A DNA stretch of 20,579 bases. It comes from Ramicandelaber brevisporus. Taxonomy: Eukaryota > Kickxellomycota > Ramicandelaberales > Ramicandelaberaceae. Where the stretch lies: assembly GCA_025201865.1 (NCBI GenBank), contig MU602741.1:31186-51764 (forward strand), written 5' to 3'. Positions 1 to 9,000 of the stretch are shown here, piece by piece (position 1 is the first letter of the stretch; every line of letters starts with the position of its first letter). Under the pieces are notes generated by a model. That model was not told the origin of the DNA, made no database searches, and worked only from the letters and a program-made list of their open reading frames with translations. The position numbers and the translations under genes are program-made.

Positions 1-2
1 AA

Positions 3-1475
3 GCGTTTCCGCTGCTCACGGTCTCCAGCCAGTTCCACGATTTGTTCGCTTGTGCAGTTTGGCGTATTGTCGACTCCAAACAATTCGCACTGGACCCGGT
101 CACTCGTTCTGTAGCTTTTGCACGCTATGGGCATCTTGTTCGCTTTGTCAAGCAGAGTAACTTTTCTCTCATGCATCCACTCAACTGGCATCTGAAGCTG
201 CCGCATGTGGTTGGATTCACCTTCACCATTAACTACAAGCTCGGTGCTGAGTTCAGACGCCGCATATTTGTGGGCATTCGCTCGCTGATCAACTTGCATC
301 GTCTCACCGCATTCTTTATAGCTGAGGCAGCGCCATATACAACCGATGGACTGGCGAGTATCATTCTGGCACGTCATAGAGATGCATCCAAGCGCAAGCT
401 ATTTGAGGTGTCTTTGTTTGTCACAAAAAACTATGGATCATCTCCGTGGGATGCTTGTGTGCGGTTCTGCAAGAAACTAGAGCCGCTGAACATTCCCAGA
501 ATTCGTGTGGATGGGTTTCCAGCCCTGGAAACGCCTCCACCGCCAGTGCGTCAGTGTCATGCTTTGGCACCATATCTGCTAAATCTTGAACCACCCATTG
601 GACACAGCGCCGGAAGCTGCGCATCTCAGGTGAATGGTCGGTACTTCAATGACAAGTCACTGGTGTTTCCGCTACTTGAGACTCTGAATCTCACTCTTTG
701 CTGCCATCGAACGGAAGTATTCGATCCAAACTGTGTGTCATCCGAGAAAATTACCAGTCTCAAAAGGCTCCAGATCTATGAATCAGACACTTGTGTACAT
801 TCTGTCGAAGAGTTCAGAGCTGTTTGTTTGGCTATCTGCGCGAGACATTGGCCAAATCTAGAGCGGATAATGGTGCGTGGAATGATTGATCAGGCTGACT
901 TGGAGCTCATCTTCCGAGCGAATCCACAACTCACGAGCTTTATTCTTATGTACCGGAACATTCATATGAGAATTAATGGAGGTGCCAAGTATAGTGATGA
1001 AGCTATGCTGAATCTGGATTGGCTAGTGCATATCCTTCCAAAACTGCAAACAATTCACTTGGTTGCTCCGACAAGTCTCCATTTAGATTACGATCTGCAA
1101 GCAGTATCTGGCAGTATTGTAGGCAAATACTTGGATAAAGTAAACATTGATGGATGCAGTGTATCACCTGGTGTGCTGATCTGGCTGTTATCGCTTCCAA
1201 AACTTAGGGAAGTATCATTAGAGAATGTGATGCTAGTCGATCCCAAGTCAGCATTGAAGCTAGTCAAGCGCATTCACAAGAAAGCTATTCAAAGCCGCTC
1301 ACACCAGTCTGTCCGCCTGGCGTTCCCTGACGTTATTGTCAGTGAAGAATGTTCCAAAGTACTTGTTGAATGGGTGGCTGCAATGCCAACACTTGAGCAT
1401 TTTAGTGGCGCAGATGCTTCTCTCCGTCAAAAGATACACCGGCGCTGCCCACATCTCAAGTTTAAGAACTGCTAA
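3..1475 (+). CDS. F-box/LRR-like protein, 5' end missing (partial)
   Basis: The frame is open from the left edge of the window, so the true start lies outside. The first residues in frame (A-F-P-L-L-T-V-S-S-Q-F-H-D-L-F-A, then C-A-V-W-R-I-V) look like the second half of an F-box, whose usual end is a Val-x-x-x-F/W...L...LWR pattern. The rest, about 470 residues, has irregular leucine-rich segments such as LETLNLTL, LKRLQIYES, LPKLQTIHL, LPKLREVSL and MPTLEHFSG, as in fungal F-box/LRR proteins. Such proteins bind Skp1 through the F-box and present substrates to SCF ubiquitin ligases through the LRR region. No ATG lies near the start of the visible frame, and the first apparent start in this frame (position 42) is a TTG inside the domain. 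The stop is TAA at 1473-1475. The F-box half is an inference from a fragment. The LRR character is clearer. Confidence 0.6.
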   Translation, partial: AFPLLTVSSQFHDLFACAVWRIVDSKQFALDPVTRSVAFARYGHLVRFVKQSNFSLMHPLNWHLKLPHVVGFTFTINYKLGAEFRRRIFVGIRSLINLHRLTAFFIAEAAPYTTDGLASIILARHRDASKRKLFEVSLFVTKNYGSSPWDACVRFCKKLEPLNIPRIRVDGFPALETPPPPVRQCHALAPYLLNLEPPIGHSAGSCASQVNGRYFNDKSLVFPLLETLNLTLCCHRTEVFDPNCVSSEKITSLKRLQIYESDTCVHSVEEFRAVCLAICARHWPNLERIMVRGMIDQADLELIFRANPQLTSFILMYRNIHMRINGGAKYSDEAMLNLDWLVHILPKLQTIHLVAPTSLHLDYDLQAVSGSIVGKYLDKVNIDGCSVSPGVLIWLLSLPKLREVSLENVMLVDPKSALKLVKRIHKKAIQSRSHQSVRLAFPDVIVSEECSKVLVEWVAAMPTLEHFSGADASLRQKIHRRCPHLKFKNC

Positions 1476-2004
1476 TGTTGTTTAATTTAAGTAATTATAT
1501 CCATTCATTTAAAGTTAAGGTATTGTTAAGCAGTGCCAATTAGCGCCGATTGAAGCTGATGTGCGAGAACAGCTGCTCTGATTTTAATACTCGGGTCTTT
1601 CTTCTTATCCACCTCATGTTCAATATCTTGTTCCCTATTAATTGTACTTTGCTGTGCCATAACCGTGGGGTGGAATGCAATAAGCGATCGGACAGCCTAC
1701 CATGAGTTGCAGCTTTGTTGTATATTGTTTACCTGCAACAATATATATATAGAATTAGAATACAATACAAAAATAACTATATAATCTCATTCAACTTAGT
1801 GTACAGTTACTAGAGTAATAATACGATTCACGTTTTGCCACAAGATGGTTCTCATTAATAAAAATAAAAAGTAAAAAAGATAAAAGGGAGGGGACTAGAT
1901 TATCAATTACTTTTCATTTTATTTAATAAGAAGGCCGATTAGGAAGGGGGACATATGTGACAGGTTCAAGCTTGCCGCTGGGAAGCAGAGTTTAGAGCAA
2001 GTAT
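1476..2004. other. Tail-to-tail intergenic region, AT-rich
   Basis: This lies between the stops of the F-box-like gene (+) and the eS12 gene (-), so it should hold both 3' UTRs. I see no coding sequence or tRNA. A perfect 9-bp stem with a 7-nt loop lies at 1721-1745 and overlaps a TGTATATT word. AT-rich runs fill 1740-1890. An AATAAA for the eS12 gene reads on the minus strand at 1918-1923. Confidence 0.6.
1918..1923 (-). terminator. Probable polyadenylation signal of the eS12 gene
   Basis: TTTATT on the plus strand reads AATAAA on the minus strand, about 80 nt downstream of the eS12 stop codon. Spacing and sequence fit a canonical polyadenylation signal. Confidence 0.5.
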
Positions 2005-2445
2005 TTAAGCGCTCTTGAAGGACTCGAGGAGGACGTTGCGGCCCTCAGACTCCTCACCCCACTCCTTGACAACGACGCAGGAAGCCTTGACGACCTTGCG
2101 TGGGTTGCCATCCTTGTCGATCTTGCACAGACCAGCCCACTGGCCAAGGGTCTCACCATCGGAAACCTTGACGAGTGGAATGTTGTGGTGAGCGCACAGA
2201 GACTCAACGAGGCGGACGTAGTTTGGCTCGTCGCAGGACTCGGCGAGAACGGCGAGGACGGCGTGGCGGCGGTCAAGAGCCTTGGCGCATTCACGGAGAC
2301 CGCGAACAAGCTTGTTGTGCACAAGGGCCTTCTTGAGAACCTGCTGGATAGCATCCGAGATGGAGAGGGTGGAGCCAACTGGGACGGCGTCGGCGGCGAC
2401 CTCAACGTTCACCGGAGCATCAACCTGGGCATTTCCGTCAGACAT
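2005..2445 (-). CDS. RPS12: 40S ribosomal protein eS12
   Basis: This encodes a 146-residue protein, close to the usual length of eS12 (143 in budding yeast). eS12 is a small-subunit ribosomal protein of the L7Ae fold. Diagnostic blocks are visible: A-L-V-H-N-K-L-V-R-G-L-R-E-C-A-K-A-L (about 40-57), A-V-L-A-E-S-C-D-E-P-N-Y (about 64-75), C-A-H-H-N-I-P-L (about 84-91), and L-G-Q-W-A-G-L-C-K-I-D (about 100-110), followed by R-K-V-V-K-A-S-C-V-V-V-K-E-W-G. The first 25 residues are the variable acidic and Ala/Val-rich extension. The start is ATG at 2443-2445 and the frame is uninterrupted, so no intron is needed. Codon use is strongly biased to C- or G-ending codons (GTC, AAG, GCC), unlike the neighbours, as expected for a highly expressed gene. 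Confidence 0.97.
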   Translation of the reverse strand: MSDGNAQVDAPVNVEVAADAVPVGSTLSISDAIQQVLKKALVHNKLVRGLRECAKALDRRHAVLAVLAESCDEPNYVRLVESLCAHHNIPLVKVSDGETLGQWAGLCKIDKDGNPRKVVKASCVVVKEWGEESEGRNVLLESFKSA

Positions 2446-3148
2446 TTTGTATCGAACTAGCTGGTGTTGTAGTAGCTTTGCTTGGCGTCCTCAATGCACA
2501 GGGGGGGTGGAGGGGGTAGATGGTTGTTAGCGTTGTAGCTTGTGGATCTTGTTTTTTTGCTTGATCAAAGTGGAAGGAAGAAATCACAAGCACCTCACTC
2601 ATCGCAGCTGCAGATTAGCCTCTTTCTCTGTAAACTACTACACAAAAAATTTGCTGCATATTTTTCTGCATATTAAAATCACGCCGTGCTTTAAAAAAAA
2701 CAAAAACAAAATAGACCAATAAAAAACACATTTGAATCCAATCTGACACTTTGAGATTGGTAACGGCGCAGTAATTGAATACAGGAGGGAAGGGGGAGGG
2801 AGGAGGGGAAGAAGGGTGCGTGATGTTTGCACGTACACCATGGTATATCACAAGCGAGGCCGTGTCGCTGCCGGCTGGGTTGTTGCTCGCCCCTCCCTCC
2901 TCCCCTTTCCCTTTCCATCTGTCTCTTCCCGCCACGTCCACCAAACCCAAACACACACACACACACACACACCTGCAACCCACAGACACCAAACCGATCG
3001 CCTTCTGCAATACTGACCAAGAGCCATTGGCATACCTCTTTCTGTGCTTGTTCTTCTTATCGTTTTTTTTTTGACCATTTTGATCGCATTTGACCAGCTT
3101 GAGCTTGTTTTCTGATCCATTCCAGGTTCCATTTCCAGAGTGCTACAC
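2446..3148. promoter_or_regulatory. Shared divergent promoter region between eS12 and the surface-protein gene
   Basis: This 0.7-kb region separates two genes that point away from each other, so it must hold both promoters. It has a purine-rich G-run block at 2784-2817, a pyrimidine-rich counterpart at 2890-2916 and an (AC)11 run at 2951-2972. T- and A-runs lie near 2690-2705 and 3060-3072. Short frames here come from the low-complexity sequence and show no protein-like character. No TATA box could be assigned with confidence. Confidence 0.5.
2951..2972. repeat. (AC)11 dinucleotide microsatellite
   Basis: Eleven uninterrupted AC units lie in the divergent promoter, about 180 bp upstream of the surface-protein ATG. 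Confidence 0.95.
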
Positions 3149-3538
3149 ATGCCATCTTCCTTCTCATCCTCTTTCTCATCATCATCATCGTTGTCGTCCA
3201 TTGGGCATAATTCTACTGATCACAACCACCCAGTCAAACGAGGTGTGCCTGGCATTCACAATCATTTGACCGCTGCTGCTGCGCTGATACTCTTGCTGGT
3301 GTGTTCTCTGCCAGGTTCAATAGCAGCTAGCCATGAGTGTCTGAACGGCAGTGGTGCAAACTGCGACCTACCGCCTCGGTTGCAGCCATCTCCATCAATT
3401 AAAGCTCAAGACTTGCCTTGGAAAAGGGATTCTAGTGGTCACGTGACAAGAACCGCCTCCTTGGCAACACCGTCCACAAGGGTAACACATCCAACTGCAT
3501 CATCCTCTACACAATGGCACAAGAAACAATCTCCACAA

Positions 3539-3572
<34 letters not shown>

Positions 3573-4405
3573 AAAGACAAACTGGTGCTCGGCCCCATAG
3601 TCAAGAGCCCGGTCAGCCGGCCAAAATGCTGCCTCAAATCATTGGGCAAGGTCAGCGCGTACGACCAGACGATGATTCCGAGTTCTGGTCGCTTTCTTCT
3701 TTGGCATCGCCATCCAACAGACCATCATTGCATCAATCACAGGCCGCGCCATCTCCTCAACCGCAGCAAGCCGTAGATGGCGGCGGGATGGTGGCTCTGC
3801 CACTGGACACAATCGGCGCGCTTGCCAATACAAGGGCATCGCCTATTGTGGATCTTTCCGGCAGTAGACCTGGTGGCGACATTGCCAATCCAGATCCACA
3901 AAGACAGCAAACGCCCGCTGTTGATCTAGTATCCGTTGACGGGATTGCCAGCAATGGTGGCAACCCGCTAGACTCACCTGCTGGTGCTGGTTCCACTATT
4001 GGCGGCAGTGGCTCCAGTGATTCGAATGTGGCTGACTCTGGTCCAATTGTGCTTGGCGACGGCTACATTGCCATTGATTCTGAGCCTCTGCTATCGTCAG
4101 CATCAGCCAGTGCCTCACCATCTGCCACATCCTCACTATCAGCATCGCATTCGACAGCCGCCAGTTTCAGCGCATCTGTACTGCGAGCCTTGCCCAATGG
4201 AAGCCTTATCCAAAGCACATCTGTTACCCCGCTGGTTCTCAATGATCAACAAAGTTCAGTTGGCAGTGGCGGCAGTGGTGGCAGTGGCGGTGGCTCGCCA
4301 TCCGCCAGGATTAATGGTGCTTCATCTTCGTTGTATATTCACTTGTATTTCCAATATCTACTTTCATTTGTTGCCATTCTGTTTGCCATTGTTCATGTTC
4401 TCTAA
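3149..4405 (+). CDS. Ser/Gln-rich cell-surface protein, probable GPI anchor
   Basis: The protein has 418 residues from ATG 3149. The frame extends three codons further upstream only through a GTG, and an in-frame TGA lies at 3113. A Ser-rich N-terminal stretch of about 40 residues precedes a hydrophobic segment (A-A-A-L-I-L-L-L-V-C-S-L-P-G-S-I-A-A-S, about 42-60) that could be a signal peptide with a long n-region or a signal anchor. The middle is low complexity: nine Gln near residues 132-140, many Ser/Pro/Gly, and an S-G-G-S-G-G-S-G-G-G linker near the end. The C-terminus is an N-G-A-S-S-S site followed by about 23 hydrophobic residues ending in IVHVL, typical of a GPI attachment signal. 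No catalytic domain is visible. The likely role is a cell-wall or plasma-membrane mannoprotein, but function is unknown. The long n-region leaves the start uncertain. Confidence 0.65.
3542..3568 (+). repeat. (CAG)9 polyglutamine tract
   Basis: Nine pure CAG codons encode residues about 132-140 of the surface protein. The pure codon array is prone to slippage and likely varies in length between strains. Confidence 0.9.
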
Positions 4406-4994
4406 TGTCTATTCCTTTTTTTATTTGTTCAATCTCACCTTAACTGCGATACTAACCTTTTTTGTTACGTCTTTAAACACATTTCGACTTTTTTCTTCTT
4501 TTATAAACCAATTCATTCAACATTGTTCATTTGCCCCTCGTATTGCTGGATATCGTCCCCATTCTGTGACTCCAATCAGCAGTGGCAACTTACACACTCA
4601 TTGCTGCTGCGTCATGCTGTAGGATGTATAGCTGCGCCAGCCTGTTTAAATAGCGATGCGATAGTCTGCCAGTGGAATATTTGACGTGTTGTTCAGTTAT
4701 GTTCGATCTATTAGGATTTCGTTCTGATTGGATGATGCCAAAGCAGCAGCAACAGCAACAGTCCACTCTGGGCTAGCTAATCGGGATGTGAGTCCCCCGG
4801 CAGTTCACAAAATTGACGTGCCGACTCGTACACATATGCACAGCTGAGCTCAGCCTCATCTACCACTCGACTGCTCTGTCTCTCGAACCTCATCACCACC
4901 CACCTTGCAGCCTGTTGTCCCCTCCTCCTTCCTCCCCCTCCTTTTCTCTCTTTCTCTCAGAGTGTGCAAAGACGTCTTGTCTTGTCTGTGTCAG
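4406..4994. other. Intergenic region between two co-directional genes
   Basis: This should hold the 3' UTR of the surface-protein gene (T-rich, 4415-4500) and the promoter and leader of the phosphoribosyltransferase gene. The last 90 bp are a CT-rich tract (about 4917-4960) ending in TCTCTCAG at 4953-4960, which could be a 3' splice site of a leader intron. I could not find a convincing partner 5' site. A frame overlapping the end of the surface-protein gene runs to 4622 but is out of frame with it and has no protein-like features. Confidence 0.45.
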
Positions 4995-5049
4995 ATGACT
5001 TGCCCCGCACCACCTAACGAACGTGCTTCGTCTTCCTCCTCATCTATCG

Positions 5050-5088
<39 letters not shown>

Positions 5089-5945
5089 CCATGCGTCGCA
5101 CGTCACTTTCTGCAACTCGCTTTGTCGACCGTGCCCAATCGGGCGAATTGCTTGCTGCCAAGCTGTCCCATTTTGCTAACCATCCCGATACGGTTGTGCT
5201 GGCAATCTCCACAATGGGTGCCATTGTTGCCGAAGCCGTTGCCCGCAAGCTCAACCTGCCGCTGCGTTCGTTTATAACACGCATGATTTCCGCACCATCG
5301 CAGCCCAATATTTGGATTGGATGCGTCGCCACTACAAGCCATGGCGGATTTCGTGTAGTCTCGCCAGAGATTGTCAAAGGCATGGGTGTGTCTGGCGAAG
5401 CACTGGATCGGGCGTTTGGCGAGATGCTGGATGAGATTAAGACGGACGAGGAGCAGATGCCGGGATTGAGTGTGCCTCCAGAAGAGTGGGGGACGTTGTT
5501 GGCAGATAAGACGGTGATTGTTGTGGACGACGGCATTGCAACCGGTGCATTTATGCGCTATGTAGTGCAAACGCTGGAAAGTAGCCGCCATGTGAGACAT
5601 TTGGTGGACGGAGCTGTGGCCGCAACTCCACAACCTCAGAACTCGGTGCATGTTGATGCTGCTGCTGCTGGAGCGGCGACAAATCGACCTGGAGGGCACA
5701 ATCGTCGTAGCAGTTTGATTGCGTCGGCGGACGGGCAAGTTCCGCTGACTTCGCCGCGTCAATTGATCTTGGCGGTACCAGTCGCCAGTGCCGATGCCAT
5801 TCATCAGTTATCACGCCATGCCAACGAGATTGTTGTGGTCCATGCACCGCCATTTAGCAAGCCAGTCGACCATTGGTTTGAGAGCGGCTCTCAGCTATCC
5901 GAAGATGACAATGCAGCCCTTAATCGTCTCAAGTATGATTATTAA
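4995..5945 (+). CDS. Type I phosphoribosyltransferase-domain protein (bacterial COG1926-like)
   Basis: The protein has 316 residues from ATG 4995. The frame reaches 4905 only through a TTG. A Ser tract and twelve Gln (20-31) precede the domain, and an in-frame ATG at 5091, just before the domain, is an alternative start. The fold reads T-R-F-V-D-R-A-Q-S-G-E-L-L-A (about 40-53), the strand/loop V-V-L-A-I-S-T-M-G-A-I-V-A-E, then P-L-R-S-F-I-T-R-M-I-S-A-P. The PRPP-binding signature V-V-D-D-G-I-A-T-G-A is at 176-185, followed by L-I-L-A-V-P-V-A-S near 257-265 and a C-terminal P-P-F-x-x-P-V-D-H-W-F block. This order matches predicted bacterial phosphoribosyltransferases (FxDR start, VDDGxATGAT loop, AVPVA strand, F-x-x-V-x-x-W-Y end). 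An insert of about 50 low-complexity residues lies between the PRPP loop helix and the AVPVA strand. The substrate base is unknown. The gene is tail-to-tail with the methyltransferase gene, 91 bp apart. Confidence 0.82.
5052..5087 (+). repeat. (CAA)12 polyglutamine tract
   Basis: Twelve CAA codons encode Gln 20-31 of the phosphoribosyltransferase. CAA is used here, whereas the surface-protein tract upstream is pure CAG, so the two arrays arose separately. Confidence 0.9.
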
Positions 5946-6036
5946 ATCGTCTTCAGATCCTGTCTTTTTTAATTTGATTTGACATTGTACATCCTAATTT
6001 TTTTCTTTCAAGCAATTCAATGATGTGACAAGTAGT

Positions 6037-9000
6037 TTAGGAGAACTTCATGAAGATGAGATAGTATGTGTGCACAATGGGGAATGGCTGGCAGTGTTCA
6101 GGATCAGTCAGAATGCAAGGTTCGTTGACATGAGTAAACGCTGCAAGGTCAATCGCCATGTTGCGGTTCTTCTGATAGCCATCTGGAACTGCAATCACGA
6201 GTTCCTTCAGCCTCAGCCGACTCGATGGAATAGCGTTGTTGATATCCTCACGAACCAGCATACCCATCGGCCAAAGCTTCGACGACGACTGGCGAATATC
6301 CTGAGTGCCAACAATAAGTAAGCCAGATGGTGCAAGTTGCACAAAAGCGGTTGATACGATGCTGACGATGGCATGTTGATATGCTGCAACATCCATTTCA
6401 GTGGACCAGCTGGACCAGCTGAGATGCGGGATGACAACCAGTGATAGTGGCAATGCAGCGCTACTGATGACTGGTTCATTCATGAGGCGGTCATAGTACT
6501 TGATGTCATTCTCATGTTTGCCCAGTTCCGATGCAAATCCAAGAGTAAATAGTGCATGTTCATTACTCCGGATTCGAGTCTGCCGTTTGCGTTCATACTC
6601 TGAATCTGCGTAAGCGTCATAGTTGTTGTCCGGTGTTAGTGACACATCTTTATCTGGACAACTATCAGTCGATAATAATAATGATGACGATGAAATCGAT
6701 GACTCTGTTGACACTGGCTGTAGTTGAATGAGCTCCCAAGCACTGTCATTGCGGCCAAACCGCTCAACCAGCCGAGATATGCACAGACTCTGCAGGGTGT
6801 GACAAGTGTGAGGCTCTGGTCGAAACACCCAAACTGTGCCCATAAACACCGACTGCCGTTCGACAGTGGCACGTGGAATCTGCCGACGCTCACATTGCGT
6901 CTTATAGCGCGCAGTTACTGGCACCATCTCAATAGGAGGCAGATCCATCTGATGGTTAGCTGTGTTGCTTAATCGCAGCGGCTTGCGCAGAGTAAAGATG
7001 AACTCATGTGTAAGCAGCAAGAAGTCATGCTTGACACTCAAGAATGTACCTCTGCCAAATTCGTGATTATCCCTCAGACGCTTTACGATGAGCTCCTCCA
7101 GCTCGAATCCAGCACTGATATACGTGCGAAGCGTCTCGAGTCCAACATCCACATAGAATGTGTTCTTGCGGTTATCGCCAATCCCGAGAGTGAGCCACCG
7201 ACCTGGTTTCAACACACGCCACGACTCCTGGGCAACCTTGGCCATCTCCACCTGGAACTGCGCATGGTCAGGAATACGGCTCAGATCACCATCCATGTTG
7301 GAATACGCAATGCAATCTTTGTATGGCGGATGGGACAGAACGTGGTCAAACGACTCGTCATCGAACAAAGTGGCCATCTTGTGCAAATCTCGCGCATCGC
7401 CTTGAAGAACTACCGACCGATTCTTGGCATTGATGTAACTGTGACGGGGCAGGCCGAATGAGCAGTTCTTTGTTGCAAGAGCAGTTGCAGCGGGGCTGAT
7501 GTCGATCCCAATGCAGAGACGGTTATTGAGGAAACACTCAATGGCATCTGTGCCGCGGCCAAGGAAGTTGGACAAGACACGCTCGTCAGGTAGAGTGTAG
7601 CGCAACAGATTACGACGAACAACCTGAGGAAGCCATGTGCCACGGTAGTCACTGCCACTGTGTGTTGCCCAGCGTGGAGTGTGGTCAGGAATGTCGTAAT
7701 AGGACGAGTCAAACCCAAGCGAGAAGTACTGCGATGGCCGAGGACCAGTTTCTGTGAGGATGAGCATGTCTGAAGGCAACTGTGACTTGGATGATCTAAA
7801 TGGATATGGCGAGTAAGTCGATGCACCGCCACGCTGGTTAAGATCACCTTTGCTATCCATGCTGTCCATCCGCGAATCAGTTACTGAAGCAGCGTTTACA
7901 GACTCATTACCCATTGGTGAAGCGTCTGGGTTGAGCATGAAGCAGTCATCACAAATGCGAACATTGTTGTAGACATATCTCCATTCACTCGAATCTGTCC
8001 GCCAACAATATGCACAGCGAGTACTAACTGTAGAGTAATCTGCTCCTGGAACACTGGCTGGAGAATTTGAGTGAGCACCGCGTTTGTGATGACCCAGTGA
8101 GGACTTGACCACACCAAGCACCTCGGAAATGGCAGATGAATTTGGAATGACAGAGTCACAACCAGTCGTATCAGATGATGCCACAGACTTAGTAAGAGTC
8201 TCTGACGCAGCAAGAACTGCTAACCCACGCTTCATCTTGGATACAACACGGCTGCTGCTGATATTACTACTGATATTGCTTTGATCATCAAAATCCAGTG
8301 GTATCGACCGTGGCTCATTGGACAGTGTATCAGCTAGTGACCACTTTGCAAAAGACAGATATGGATGCTTATGGCCAATGTCATCAAAGGACTCCCTGAA
8401 GCAGCGGACGCACAGATCAAACGACTCAAAGTAGTTTATGCACTCGCGGCATGTAAACCAATACTCACTCTCTGCAGTAGTTTCTGAATGCGGCCGTGAA
8501 GCATCCTTGACTGTAGAGCTGACTATGGATTCAATGCGGGATACTCTGCCTTTGTTCAGATTCACACCACAATGATCGCATGTGTACACATCCACATAGT
8601 TATCATGAGCATCATACTGCAAATTGTGGGTTGGGCACAAGAAGATGGCACCATCAGCAAGCATTTGCAGTGGTCGACCAGTGCATCCAACATGATAAAC
8701 ACGACTACACTTGCCATCACAACAACTGACAGTTGCACCACGAGTCTTGCAAAAGAAGCAAGCTGTATGGCGACCACGAATGAGAGCAATATTGACATTG
8801 TACCAATCACCAGATGGACTCACATAGACTTCGGGAGAAAAGCGAGCACATGCGTCATGAACCCAGAAATTGCGAGAGCTAATGCCGCCAAGCCCAGTCC
8901 GCGGAGCCATGTTCTTCAACACGCCTGAATCCGCTCCACCGTCAGGGAGTGGACTGCCACCCTTGGCTGCAATAATAAGTGCTAAATTGACGGATGAGTT

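Noticed and set aside
3984-4622. 212-codon frame overlapping the end of the surface-protein gene
   Set aside because: Its first two thirds are an out-of-frame reading of that gene, and the hydrophobic end comes from T-rich 3' UTR sequence.
4905-4994. Hydrophobic N-terminal extension of the phosphoribosyltransferase as a signal peptide
   Set aside because: It begins at a TTG, is read from a CT-rich leader, and the first ATG follows at 4995.
5052-5087. Trinucleotide array as a CRISPR-like repeat
   Set aside because: It has no spacers and is a simple in-frame Gln codon run.
5103-5804. 233-codon frame on the minus strand opposite the phosphoribosyltransferase gene
   Set aside because: It lies wholly opposite a well-supported gene, has no domain character, and its composition is what antisense reading of that gene would give.
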